Shown: one piece after another, positions 1 through 8,008 of the stretch
How the letters are laid out: every line of letters starts with the position of its first letter
Numbering within the stretch: position 1 is the stretch's first letter
From: a virus
IMG/VR virus record: IMGVR_UViG_3300020172_000146
Location: 1 to 20,549 of that record
Length of the DNA: 20,549 nucleotides
Direction: 5' to 3' (one strand)
Made by a program: the position numbers and the translations under genes
The notes under the pieces: model-generated
What the model saw: the letters and a program-made list of their open reading frames with translations, nothing else
The model's database searches: none
Told to the model about the DNA's origin: nothing

Positions 1-21
1 CACAAAAAGGGGCAAAGTAAT

Positions 22-51
22 TTGACCAAAGGGGGGTTTAGTATTTATACT
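22..51 (+). promoter_or_regulatory. Putative sigma70-like promoter before the terminase genes
   Basis: A TTGACC hexamer at 22-27 (5 of 6 match to the -35 consensus) is separated by 18 nt from TATACT at 46-51 (5 of 6 match to the -10 consensus). Transcription would be expected to begin around 57-59, almost on the ATG at 58. It lies directly in front of the first gene of the structural operon, where a late promoter would be plausible. The call rests only on hexamer matching and spacing, and chance matches occur in AT-rich phage DNA. Confidence 0.4.
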
Positions 52-57
52 CCGCCC
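31..57 (+). other. Imperfect inverted repeat upstream of the small terminase gene
   Basis: AGTAT at 40-44 and ATACT at 47-51 form a small palindrome. It is flanked outside by GGGGGG (31-36) and CCGCCC (52-57), which are complementary except at one position. If folded in RNA, the structure would sit between the G-run and the ATG at 58. As DNA it could be a protein-binding site, since small terminases and late regulators bind near this location in related phages. No function can be assigned from sequence alone, and it overlaps the promoter-like hexamers. Confidence 0.25.
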
Positions 58-534
58 ATGAACAAAAAACCGCCCGAACTCCATTTGATTGATGGCACAA
101 AGCCTCGTGGCAAGTCCACGCAGAACTTAGCGACAATTCCCGACTCAATAAAAAAACGAATTCCTAAAGCCGACTGGTTGGACAACCCCGAGGATTGGGA
201 CAAAGACCAATTTATTGCCGAGACCGCTGAGTTTTTGTTTGAGGTCTACGGCATCGGTAGCGACCAAGACAAGCACACGCTTTCCATGCTGGCTGACCAT
301 ATTGAAACTTATGTTAAGTGCACCATCGGTTTAAAAAAGACAGGCATTGTTACGAAGTACAACGGCGGTCAAAACATTGGGGCTAGTCCATTTCTATTGG
401 TACGCAACAAAACCACCACGCTTATCATTCAATTGATGAATGAACTAGGCTTAACCCCACGGGGCAGACTGAGCCTAAACAAAGCGTCCGAAGATGATGA
501 TGTTGCCAAATTCCTACGAGGTCCGAAAGGGTGA
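58..534 (+). CDS. terS: Terminase small subunit, P27 family
   Basis: This is a 158-residue protein from the ATG at 58. Small terminases recognise phage DNA and regulate the large terminase at the start of packaging. The N-terminal LHLIDGTKPRG stretch and the C-terminal LGLTPRGRLSL motif are typical of the P27 family, and the gene lies immediately upstream of the large terminase with a GTGA overlap. The reading frame stays open back to a TTG at 22, which has AAAGGGG nine bases upstream and would add 12 residues. The ATG was preferred because family similarity begins there and because TTG at 22 coincides with a -35-like box. The ATG has no good ribosome-binding site at normal spacing, so the start remains uncertain. 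Family assignment is by motif and position, not by database search. Confidence 0.85.
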   Translation: MNKKPPELHLIDGTKPRGKSTQNLATIPDSIKKRIPKADWLDNPEDWDKDQFIAETAEFLFEVYGIGSDQDKHTLSMLADHIETYVKCTIGLKKTGIVTKYNGGQNIGASPFLLVRNKTTTLIIQLMNELGLTPRGRLSLNKASEDDDVAKFLRGPKG

Positions 535-2198
535 ACTGGCAAGATGGTGTTGTCTATGCAAAACAGGTAGCGGTTGGAAACATCAACGTCTGCCGTGACG
601 TGCGCTTGGCTTGTCAGCGTTTTCTCAATCAATACGAGAACAACGATTGGCAATGGGTATTTGATGAAGACTACCCGCAGCACATCCTAGACTTTGCCAA
701 CCACCTACGGCACACAAAAGGTCCGCAAGCTGGGCAGCCTATTGAGCTTGAGCCTTTTCAAGTATTCTTTATCTGCGCTATATACGGCTTTAGAAATAAA
801 AAAGACAGGCACAGGCGCATGGTGTCGGATGTAATTCTCTACATTCCACGCAAGGCGGGAAAGTCCACCCTTACCGCTGTAATTGCCTTGTATGAGCTTG
901 CGTGTGGCGAGGCGGGTGCTGAAGTCTTTACCTTAGCCACCAACAGGGAACAGGCAACAATTGTCTTTGATGCAGCCAAAGGGTTTATTGACAATATGCC
1001 CCAGCAATTTAGCCGCTTGTTTAATCAATCCAAATACGAGATTAAAAAAGTCGGGGACGCTCAATCAATGTTTAAAGCACTGAGCCGAGACACAAAAAAA
1101 ACGGGTGACGGTAAAAACCCATCGTGCGTTATTGTGGACGAAGCCGCACAGATTCTTGACCGCAACAGTGTTGAGGTTTTGCATTCCGGTATGGTAGCCA
1201 GACAAAACCCTTTGCGTATCTACATAACCACGGCATCGTTTACCAAAGAGACAAAGTTTTACGAAGACCTGTCTATGTTTCAGTCCATGCTTTATGGCGA
1301 GGCTACTGACAACCCCAAGTGGTTTGGCTTGCTATACGGTTTAGACCCACAAGATGATTGGCGTGACCCCGTTAATTGGGCAAAGGCTAACCCCATGCAC
1401 GGCATCTCAGTTTTTGAAGAAGCCATTGCTCAACGGGCAGAAGAAGCCAAACACAAACCCGCAGCCCTAAACGAATTCCTATGTAAAACGCTGAATATTT
1501 TTGTATCTGCCAACAGCGCATGGGTAGACCGTGCATATTGGGATGACAAAAAAGCTATTTCGGTGCAGCAAGACCGTCAACCTGAAGCCGTATTTATTGG
1601 TTTTGACTTAGCGGCTACCCGTGACTTAAATGCGGTTTGCACACTTAAACGCTATGGCGAACTAGATTACGAAGCCCATTGGCAATTCTTTTTGCCTGAA
1701 GCTGGTTATGACCTAATCCCTAAACACTATGCAGATATTTTTAGGGTAGCGGTAAAAAGCGGCATATTAAAGCTGACCGAAGGCAATGTCATGGATGACC
1801 GTGAGATTAGCGAATATATCAAACAGCAATGTAGCCTCTACGATGTTAAAGAGGTTGGCTATGATGCCTATAATGCTGCGTCACTTGTTGCCCGTTTGCA
1901 TGATGATGGCATACCAGTTAAGAAGGTGGGACAAGGCATGGCTACCCTTTCCAATCCATCAAAATATATAGAAAAGTTAATCCTTAATCATCAAATTAAG
2001 CATGACGGTAATCCTTTTGTTGGTTGGCAACTAGGCAATTGCGAGGTTTACGAGGACGTAAACGGAAATATCAAAGTGCGTAAAAACGAAGCTGACAAAT
2101 CCGCCAAGGTTGATGGTATTATTGCACTAATAATTGCGTCACATTGCAGCTTAGACAACCCGTATGTAAGCAATTCGTTTGGATTTAGAAGTTTTTAA
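531..2198 (+). CDS. terL: Terminase large subunit, HK97/Terminase_1 type
   Basis: This 555-residue packaging motor and nuclease starts at GTG 531, overlapping the small-subunit stop (GTGA). The N-terminal ATPase has a Walker A-like IPRKAGKST at residues 105-113, a Walker B CVIVDEA at 199-205, and a YITTAS coupling-type motif just after it. The C-terminal RNase H-like nuclease has its expected acidic residues: D359 in FDLAATRD, D445 in GYDAYN and D528 in KVDGIIA. These residues would bind the metal ions that cut concatemeric DNA. All key motifs are present and the length is usual for the family, so the protein looks intact. It acts with the small subunit and the portal at the procapsid vertex. 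The packaging mode (cos or headful) cannot be decided here. Confidence 0.97.
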   Translation: MNWQDGVVYAKQVAVGNINVCRDVRLACQRFLNQYENNDWQWVFDEDYPQHILDFANHLRHTKGPQAGQPIELEPFQVFFICAIYGFRNKKDRHRRMVSDVILYIPRKAGKSTLTAVIALYELACGEAGAEVFTLATNREQATIVFDAAKGFIDNMPQQFSRLFNQSKYEIKKVGDAQSMFKALSRDTKKTGDGKNPSCVIVDEAAQILDRNSVEVLHSGMVARQNPLRIYITTASFTKETKFYEDLSMFQSMLYGEATDNPKWFGLLYGLDPQDDWRDPVNWAKANPMHGISVFEEAIAQRAEEAKHKPAALNEFLCKTLNIFVSANSAWVDRAYWDDKKAISVQQDRQPEAVFIGFDLAATRDLNAVCTLKRYGELDYEAHWQFFLPEAGYDLIPKHYADIFRVAVKSGILKLTEGNVMDDREISEYIKQQCSLYDVKEVGYDAYNAASLVARLHDDGIPVKKVGQGMATLSNPSKYIEKLILNHQIKHDGNPFVGWQLGNCEVYEDVNGNIKVRKNEADKSAKVDGIIALIIASHCSLDNPYVSNSFGFRSF

Positions 2199-2218
2199 TT
2201 AAATAATTGGGGCGAAAA

Positions 2219-3616
2219 ATGGGTATTTTTGACAGATTTAAGAGCAAACCAAAAGCTCAAAATGAAGCAAATACTCTATTTGGTCAAACCCAACTAGGTA
2301 ATAATGTCATATATCAAGGGCAAGGCGGTAGACAAACCGTTAGCCAACAACTTTTATATGTAACGACTAGCAGCACCACCACGGCAGGTCGTGTTGTTGA
2401 TATGTCTATGTTAAGCCGTAATAGTACGGTTATGGCGGCAGTTGGCGTAAAAGCCCGTGCATTGGCGCAGCTACCAATTAGCATAATGACGAAGCAAGAC
2501 GATGGAACTTTTGTTGATGCCCTGCAATCTGACAAAGTGGGCGCACGGGATAAGGCTAAAGCCAAGCAAGTGCTTAACCTATTGCGAAACCCAAACCATT
2601 TTGAGAGCCAATACGAATTTTGGTATCAATGGTCAATGTGGCAAGACTTGGCGGGTGAAACTTTTACGCTTTGGTGGCGCAAAGACCAACAAGACTCAAT
2701 GCAAACGCCAATTGAGATGTATAACCTTGATTCAACATTGATTACTGCACGGCTTACAGAAACCCGATACCCTGCATACTCACTTAGTACGCCATCCTAC
2801 GGATTTAACAAAGATGAACCGCTATCAGCCCATCAAGTTTGCCACATTAAGGAAGCGGCTTGGCAGGGTTCAAGCGGATTCAACAAAGGAATCCTAGCTA
2901 CGGAACTGGTTGCATTAGATCAAGACATTGACCTCTACGCAAACTTTGTTATGCAAAACGGCGCAAAACCGTCCGGTATGTTTGTGACTGAGCAAGTTAT
3001 TCCCGATGCTAAGTACAAAGAAATCGCAAGCCGACTTAAAGAAGCATGGTCGAGTATGACGGGTAGCCGACAGACTGACCTAAGTAAGCCCGGACAAGGG
3101 ATGTTGCTAGATCAAGGTATGAAATATCAACCCTTGGATATGTTAACCCTGCAAGACACGCAAACCCAAGAATTAAAAAATCAAACCATGAAGCGTATTT
3201 GTGGTTTGTTTGGTGTGCCGCCCGCAATGATTGGTATTGCAGACCAAAAATACAACAACACGCAAACCATGATGGACGAATTTTACAAAGCCACCATGTA
3301 CCCGATGATTATCAATATTGAGCAAAAATTAAACTACCATTTGTTTAAGGGCTACCCCAACTTGTGCGTCCGTTTTGATACCAAAGACTTCCTAAAAGGC
3401 GCAGCGTTAGATCAAATTAACTTTGTCACGCAAGGCGTAAATGCGGGGATTATGTCCGCAAACGAAGCACGGGAATACCTAAATATGCCCAAAATAGACG
3501 GGCATGACGAGTTAATTAGCGGCAAAAAACAAGAGCCAATGACGGGCGCATCACCTCAAGATACGGGCGGCGGCGGTGGCAATCAAAAGCGCAAAATGAA
3601 TATCGGGACAACTTAA
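2219..3616 (+). CDS. Portal protein, HK97 family
   Basis: This 465-residue protein would form the dodecameric ring at one capsid vertex through which DNA enters and leaves. The ATG at 2219 was chosen because GGGG lies 6 nt upstream and the product begins MGIFDRFKSKPK, a common portal start; an in-frame TTG at 2207 lacks this support. Residues 100-150 contain the aromatic-rich YEFWYQWSMWQDLAGETF stretch. The RICGLFGVPPAMIGI motif around residues 326-340 is a hallmark of the family. The C-terminus is a short glycine-rich basic tail. The stop codon overlaps the next ATG (TAATG at 3614-3618). Position between terminase and prohead protease matches canonical HK97-like gene order. Confidence 0.95.
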   Translation: MGIFDRFKSKPKAQNEANTLFGQTQLGNNVIYQGQGGRQTVSQQLLYVTTSSTTTAGRVVDMSMLSRNSTVMAAVGVKARALAQLPISIMTKQDDGTFVDALQSDKVGARDKAKAKQVLNLLRNPNHFESQYEFWYQWSMWQDLAGETFTLWWRKDQQDSMQTPIEMYNLDSTLITARLTETRYPAYSLSTPSYGFNKDEPLSAHQVCHIKEAAWQGSSGFNKGILATELVALDQDIDLYANFVMQNGAKPSGMFVTEQVIPDAKYKEIASRLKEAWSSMTGSRQTDLSKPGQGMLLDQGMKYQPLDMLTLQDTQTQELKNQTMKRICGLFGVPPAMIGIADQKYNNTQTMMDEFYKATMYPMIINIEQKLNYHLFKGYPNLCVRFDTKDFLKGAALDQINFVTQGVNAGIMSANEAREYLNMPKIDGHDELISGKKQEPMTGASPQDTGGGGGNQKRKMNIGTT

Positions 3617-3819
3617 TGGGCATAGACAATAAAATTTGTGTATTGTTATCTTCACAAATTAAACAGCCTGATGTTAAACTACCCAAAAAAGTGGTTGCTC
3701 CCAAAATACAAGACAACAATCAGTCCATTTTACTTGGGGCAATAAATGAAAAACATCACTCTAGTCTGCGAAGCACAAGTCAAACTTGGACAAACCGCAG
3801 ACGAAGCCAACAACCCTAG
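3616..3819 (+). CDS. Possible small overlapping protein between portal and protease
   Basis: A 67-residue ORF starts at an ATG coupled to the portal stop (TAATG), with a weak GGGA seven bases upstream. Its first 43 codons fill the otherwise empty 3617-3745 interval. The remaining part overlaps the prohead protease gene in another frame for 74 bases. The product is lysine-rich early (KLPKKVVAPK) and basic at the end (TNRRR). No family is recognised. It may be a real small structural or regulatory peptide, or an untranslated leader of the protease gene. The start context favours translation and the long out-of-frame overlap argues against it. Confidence 0.4.
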   Translation: MGIDNKICVLLSSQIKQPDVKLPKKVVAPKIQDNNQSILLGAINEKHHSSLRSTSQTWTNRRRSQQP

Positions 3820-4543
3820 CGGCAAAATTGAAGCCCGTGTGACTACATGGGGCGCAAGGGAAGGCGCAGATGGTCGCAAGTTTAACTATCAGCCCGAAGG
3901 CTTCGCACAATGGGCAGATGAATTTGCAAGCTCTGGAAAACCTATGCCAATGTTTCTCAACCACAACGACATGGGTATGCCTGTTGGTGAATGGAACAAT
4001 GTCACATTTGATGAAGATGGAATGTCGGCAAGCGGCAAACTATATCTCAACACGGTAGCTGGCTCGGATTTATATTCCGTTCTTAAAGAATCCCCAAATA
4101 TGTTTGGCGGCGTTTCCGTTGGTGCTTACGCTGACGAGGCTCGCTATGTCAATGCAATGGGCGAAGAATTTGATATGGATGCAATGGACGATGAGCAAGA
4201 TGCTTATTTCCAAATTACAAAAGGTGGCTTGCGTGAGATTTCGGTAGTTATGTACCCGAACAATCCCGAAGCGAATATTCATCAACTTGAATACTTTGAC
4301 GCTGACGGTAACGCAAATCCACGAACCATCGAGAAAGTCTTGCGTGATGCAGGGCTGTCCCGCAAAGATGCGACCACCGCATCTTCTGTCCTCAAAAAAG
4401 TATTAGAACAGCGTGATGCTACTAAGACTATTGAGGAAGCCCCAAAGCAGGGTGAGCCTGATGCGGTGGTCAATGAAGCCGATGCAATTCTAAAAGCCCT
4501 TGAGGAAAGAGAATTGTTGAAGGCACTCTCCAAACGATTTTAA
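3746..4543 (+). CDS. Prohead protease, HK97 (S78) family
   Basis: This 265-residue serine protease would mature the procapsid by removing the capsid scaffold domain and then itself. GGGG lies 6 nt before the ATG. The catalytic histidine is most likely H73 in the MFLNHND motif, and the catalytic serine S166 in REISVVMYPNNPEA, both in family-typical context. The C-terminal third (about 200-265) carries an RTIEKVLRDAGLSRKDAT segment followed by charged helical sequence, as in many protease/scaffold tails that co-assemble inside the prohead. It sits between portal and first capsid gene. The presence of a protease fits the delta-like extension on the first capsid protein, the probable substrate. 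Confidence 0.93.
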   Translation: MKNITLVCEAQVKLGQTADEANNPSGKIEARVTTWGAREGADGRKFNYQPEGFAQWADEFASSGKPMPMFLNHNDMGMPVGEWNNVTFDEDGMSASGKLYLNTVAGSDLYSVLKESPNMFGGVSVGAYADEARYVNAMGEEFDMDAMDDEQDAYFQITKGGLREISVVMYPNNPEANIHQLEYFDADGNANPRTIEKVLRDAGLSRKDATTASSVLKKVLEQRDATKTIEEAPKQGEPDAVVNEADAILKALEERELLKALSKRF

Positions 4544-4552
4544 GGAATTATC

Positions 4553-5896
4553 ATGTCAGAAAAAATCATTGAAAAACTTGACGCAATCGAAGCATCAAAT
4601 GCCGCTAAGATTGACGAAGTTAAAGCCCAAGCAGTAGCCGCAATCGAAGAAGCCAAGGTTTCGTTCGAGGAAAAGGTAGCAGCACTAGAGGCGAAAGTTT
4701 CTTCCGTTTCAGCCGTGCCTGTTATCAAGACCTACAAAACAATCGCACAAGAAGTTAACCGTTCCGTTAAAGAACAAATCCGTGACTTTTATAAGTCCGG
4801 TGCAAAGGTTCAAAAAGAACTTTCAATGTTTGCTGACGAAAGCCAATACGATGCGTACATGAAGGAAGCCTCGGCATTGACAGGCGGCGGTGCAGGTATT
4901 GGTGGACGCACAGCTTACGATCCAGTATTTGCACCTTTGCGTTTGCTTAATCCTATGCGTGGCGTTGCCCGTTCAGTAGCAACCGATGGCGCAACCTATA
5001 TGTTTCGTGCAAAGGTTGGCAACGCAGGTGCAGCGTGGGGATATGCAATTCAAAATAACGGCGCAGATACTACTGAGAACACAAACATCTGGCAACTTAC
5101 CTTGCAAGATTTGAATGTCCAATTCCCAATCCGTACAGCCGCACTTGATGACATCGACGGTCTAGAAGCGAATGTCGTGAGCGATATGTTGGCAGAATTC
5201 AGCCAATCCGAAGCTCTGTCAATGATTCAAAACAACGACCAAGCCGCACAATCGGGCACAAACCCATACGGCGGCACTAATGGTCTGCGTGGTCTTGACC
5301 AATATGCGGGTGCTAATGCTACTTACGCAGGTGGCACAATCTCTACCGCAGCGTTTGGTACAAGCGGCACAGGTTCATCAAGCGGCTTGCATAGCTTGGC
5401 AACTTATGACCAAATCACTACTAACGCCAACACCGTTGGTGCGGCTAACATCAAGTACAAAGATGTTGTAAATTTCATTTACAGTTTGCCACAGCAGTAT
5501 TGGACATCAACGGCTTGCTTTGTTGTAAATCCAGTATTGCTTCAGCAAATTCGTGGATTGGTAGATGATCAAGGTCGACCAATCTATGTAGACGGTCTAG
5601 CCCGTGCTGATGGCATCGTTGGTTCGTTGCTTGGCTTTGATGTTGTTGTTAACAAGTACCTTGACAATCCATCGCAAGCCACAACGGGTTCAGCTGGCAC
5701 AAGCAGCCTATATCCAATGTACTTTGGTGACTTCCAGAAAGGATTTACCATCGTTGATCGTCTAAACATGATTCTGCGTAGATACGATCAGACATTGCCC
5801 GGCTTCATCACTTTCTACGGTGAGAAGCGTCTGGCAACTTCGGTTGTCGATCCGTTCGCAATCATCCGTTACCGCTCGACTGGCACTGCAACCTAA
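4553..5896 (+). CDS. Major capsid protein 1, HK97 fold with N-terminal delta-like domain
   Basis: This 447-residue shell protein is preceded by AAGGA and a good spacer. Residues 1-60 are a charged, alanine- and glutamate-rich predicted coiled coil (KIIEKLDAIEASNAAKIDEV), the expected form of an HK97 delta scaffold. The segment at about 65-103 links it to the shell domain. From KEASALTG at 104 onward the sequence is capsid-like, with DIDGLEANVVSDML and EALSMIQNNDQ at about 200-230 and DQTLPGFITFYGEKR from residue 412. The protease encoded just upstream would probably cut near residue 100, but no cleavage site can be proven from sequence. A stem-loop follows the stop codon. A second capsid paralogue lies 59 bases downstream. 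Confidence 0.95.
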   Translation: MSEKIIEKLDAIEASNAAKIDEVKAQAVAAIEEAKVSFEEKVAALEAKVSSVSAVPVIKTYKTIAQEVNRSVKEQIRDFYKSGAKVQKELSMFADESQYDAYMKEASALTGGGAGIGGRTAYDPVFAPLRLLNPMRGVARSVATDGATYMFRAKVGNAGAAWGYAIQNNGADTTENTNIWQLTLQDLNVQFPIRTAALDDIDGLEANVVSDMLAEFSQSEALSMIQNNDQAAQSGTNPYGGTNGLRGLDQYAGANATYAGGTISTAAFGTSGTGSSSGLHSLATYDQITTNANTVGAANIKYKDVVNFIYSLPQQYWTSTACFVVNPVLLQQIRGLVDDQGRPIYVDGLARADGIVGSLLGFDVVVNKYLDNPSQATTGSAGTSSLYPMYFGDFQKGFTIVDRLNMILRRYDQTLPGFITFYGEKRLATSVVDPFAIIRYRSTGTAT

Positions 5897-5903
5897 GTAA
5901 ATT

Positions 5904-5930
5904 GAGGGGGGTGTAAAAGCTCCCCTCTTT
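5904..5930 (+). terminator. Stem-loop terminator or attenuator between the two capsid genes
   Basis: GAGGGGGG at 5904-5911 pairs with CTCCCCTC at 5920-5927, an eight-pair stem with one G-U wobble and an 8-nt loop. It is followed by TTT, and a longer run of six T lies at 5941-5946. This resembles an intrinsic terminator with a short, interrupted U-tract, so partial read-through is likely. The downstream genes need transcription and no promoter is apparent in the gap, which suggests attenuation, not full termination. Confidence 0.55.
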
Positions 5931-5955
5931 GCTTAACTAATTTTTTGGAATGACT

Positions 5956-6990
5956 ATGAGCCTAATTCTTGAATCCGTAAAAAAAGCCCTGCTTGAAGGC
6001 AGCGCAACCGTTAATTTAAAAGAAGCATCTGCGCTAACTGGGTCGGGTTCGGATGTTGGTGGACGAGTCATTTACGATGATGCCTTTGCCCCAAAGCGTG
6101 AACACAATCCGCTTCGTGATGGCTCACGAGTTATTGATACCATTGGGTCAGACCAAGCGTTTGTAGTCAAAACGGGTAACGCTACCCTAATTGAAAACAG
6201 CACAAACAACCCTTGGGGTTATCCGGTAAACAACAACACGGGTTCACCAAACATTGCTACATCATTTTGGCAACTTCCGGTGCGCTCGCTAAACGCTGGT
6301 GTGCCTGTACGCACGGCGGTAATGTCCGATATTAACGGGCTAGAAGAAGCCTTGGTTTCTGACTTGATGCTTGAATTTGCACAGCAAGAAGCCCTTTCTA
6401 TGATGTTTAACAGCGACCAAGCGGGATCGACCACGGTTAACTACGGCGCAACTAGCGGCTTGCGTGGGCTTAACAGCTACGCAGGAAGCACAAGCACCGC
6501 ATCCTTTGGTACTAGCGGCTCGGCAATTACTAACGGCTTGCACACAATGTTGCAAGTACAACAAGCGGCACATCAAGCGGTTGCTTACGATGATTTGGCA
6601 AACTTGCAAGCCGCATTGCCATCGCAATTTTTGTACAAAGAAACAACCGCATGGATGATGCACCCAACAACAATTGGTGTATTGCGTAAACTTAAAGCAT
6701 CCGGTAGCAGCAACCATTTTATTGAAATTGGTAGCGATGAAGGTGGTGCAGTGCTTTACATTTTTGGACACCGTGTTATTCCTAACCCATACATGGATAT
6801 TAGCGGCGTGGGCAAATATCCTGTCTACCTTGCGGAGTGGAGCAATTTCTTTACTATTGCCGACAATGAAATTATGAGCATTAAGCGTTTTGACCAAACA
6901 TCGCCGGGCTTTATTTACCTATTTGCCGAAAAGCGTGTTTGCTCTACGATTCGTGATGTGTTTGCGGGTGTCCGTCTGGTTGGTGTTTAA
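5956..6990 (+). CDS. Major capsid protein 2 (HK97-fold paralogue without delta domain)
   Basis: This 344-residue protein is homologous to the capsid protein encoded just upstream. Shared blocks in order are KEASALTG (residues 22-29), NPLR, WGYP, FWQL, PVRTA, then DINGLEEALVSDLMLEFAQQ (from 125) with EALSMMFNSDQ, GLRGL, FGTSG, and the C-terminal DQTSPGFIYLFAEKR. Only about 21 residues precede KEASALTG, compared with 103 in protein 1, so the scaffold-like coiled coil is absent. The ATG at 5956 was preferred because GGA lies 6 nt upstream; ATG 5950 is directly against it. It may be a vertex (pentamer) protein, a minor shell protein or an alternative shell subunit. Which one cannot be told from sequence. 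Both copies retain full-length open frames. Confidence 0.9.
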   Translation: MSLILESVKKALLEGSATVNLKEASALTGSGSDVGGRVIYDDAFAPKREHNPLRDGSRVIDTIGSDQAFVVKTGNATLIENSTNNPWGYPVNNNTGSPNIATSFWQLPVRSLNAGVPVRTAVMSDINGLEEALVSDLMLEFAQQEALSMMFNSDQAGSTTVNYGATSGLRGLNSYAGSTSTASFGTSGSAITNGLHTMLQVQQAAHQAVAYDDLANLQAALPSQFLYKETTAWMMHPTTIGVLRKLKASGSSNHFIEIGSDEGGAVLYIFGHRVIPNPYMDISGVGKYPVYLAEWSNFFTIADNEIMSIKRFDQTSPGFIYLFAEKRVCSTIRDVFAGVRLVGV

Positions 6991-7000
6991 GGATTAAATT

Positions 7001-7663
7001 ATGCCTGTCGAAAGCGGCAATCCATATTTAGGCACTAACCGCAACCCGTTTAACTACGAAAAAGTTGAACAGGTTAGCCGTGACATTGTTACGGAATGGC
7101 TAACGCTTGAAGAAATTACGCAGCAATTAAACCTGTTTCAAGATGAAAGCCAAGACAGTTATTTGAGCAGCATTGAGTTAGCGACCCGCATGGCGATTGA
7201 GGACTACCTCGGTATGTCCATATTCCCCGTCACTTATAAATGCTATTACGGCACTTTTAATGGCATGGGTGGCACACAAATAAGTCTAGACCTACCCGAA
7301 GTGTCGCAAGCGTTTCAAGGACAGGCGGGAGTAACAATTAACTCCGTACAATACTATAACGGAGCGACACCGCCCGTATTGGTTGCGGTAGCAAGCTCAA
7401 CTTATTACTATGACCCAACGGGCAATAAAGTAGTCGTTACCGGATTGCCCGAAAGCATTAACAACTACAACACGAATCCAATTGTAGTTACCTACACTTG
7501 TAACGCCAATCCAATTGCTCAATATCCGGTTATTAAACAAGCGGGATTGATGCTTTTAACGCACATTTATAACAACCGTAGCAACACAACCACTGGCATT
7601 TTGCACGACATTCCTTTTGGCGTGGCAACTTTATTGCGCCCATATAAACCATTGGTGCTGTAA
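7001..7663 (+). CDS. Head-tail connector protein (HK97 gp6 / phiE125 gp8-like)
   Basis: This 220-residue protein has AAGGA eight bases before its ATG. The segment at about 35-75 (LTLEEITQQLNLFQDESQDSYL followed by ATRMAIEDYLG) is the helical region typical of gp6-like connectors, which bind below the portal and extend the DNA channel. A long beta-rich insertion at about 75-170 is larger than in HK97 gp6 and closer to the phiE125 gp8 type. The C-terminal helix (QYPVIKQAGLMLLTHIYNNRSN) and the ending are also typical. It is followed with no gap by the head-closure gene. Assignment is from motifs and gene order. Confidence 0.8.
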   Translation: MPVESGNPYLGTNRNPFNYEKVEQVSRDIVTEWLTLEEITQQLNLFQDESQDSYLSSIELATRMAIEDYLGMSIFPVTYKCYYGTFNGMGGTQISLDLPEVSQAFQGQAGVTINSVQYYNGATPPVLVAVASSTYYYDPTGNKVVVTGLPESINNYNTNPIVVTYTCNANPIAQYPVIKQAGLMLLTHIYNNRSNTTTGILHDIPFGVATLLRPYKPLVL

Positions 7664-8008
7664 ATGGCTATTGCCCGCTATGAGAATGTAGTGGTCAACA
7701 ATGTCACGAACGGGATAAACCTGTACGGTGAGCAAACTACGACCATCACGGAATGGTTTATTACCCGTGGCGTAGTAAAAGATGTACGCAACAATGTCCG
7801 TATATCCGAGCGTTATCGTGTTTATAGTGATTTGGTCACATTGACATTTCAATACACTCCAAACATGAAGCAAATTGTGGACGAGCAAAACTTATTTTCA
7901 TTGACTTGGCGTGATTACGATTGGCGCATTGTTGATTGTTTTGAGAGTGATGACCGCATGAGCATTACTTTTACTTGTTATCGCAACGATCCGGTGACAC
8001 CAGTATGA
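7664..8008 (+). CDS. Head-closure / head-tail adaptor protein (HK97 gp7, SPP1 gp16 type)
   Basis: This is a 114-residue beta-rich protein whose ATG directly follows the connector stop (TAAATG), suggesting translational coupling. Pieces such as VRISERYRVYSDLVTLTFQYTPNMKQIVDEQNLFSLTWRDYDWRI resemble head-tail joining proteins, in which an aromatic-rich barrel ends in a W-R-I/V strand. Such proteins attach under the connector and seal the channel until infection. Position between connector and tail-completion genes supports the role. The sequence is short and divergent, so context carries much of the weight. Confidence 0.7.
   Translation: MAIARYENVVVNNVTNGINLYGEQTTTITEWFITRGVVKDVRNNVRISERYRVYSDLVTLTFQYTPNMKQIVDEQNLFSLTWRDYDWRIVDCFESDDRMSITFTCYRNDPVTPV

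Noticed and set aside
6340-6897. 185-codon open frame on the minus strand within capsid gene 2
   Set aside because: It lies entirely opposite a clear capsid gene, has a low-complexity, cysteine-rich product with no recognisable motif, and no ribosome-binding site. It is a shadow of the coding strand's codon bias.
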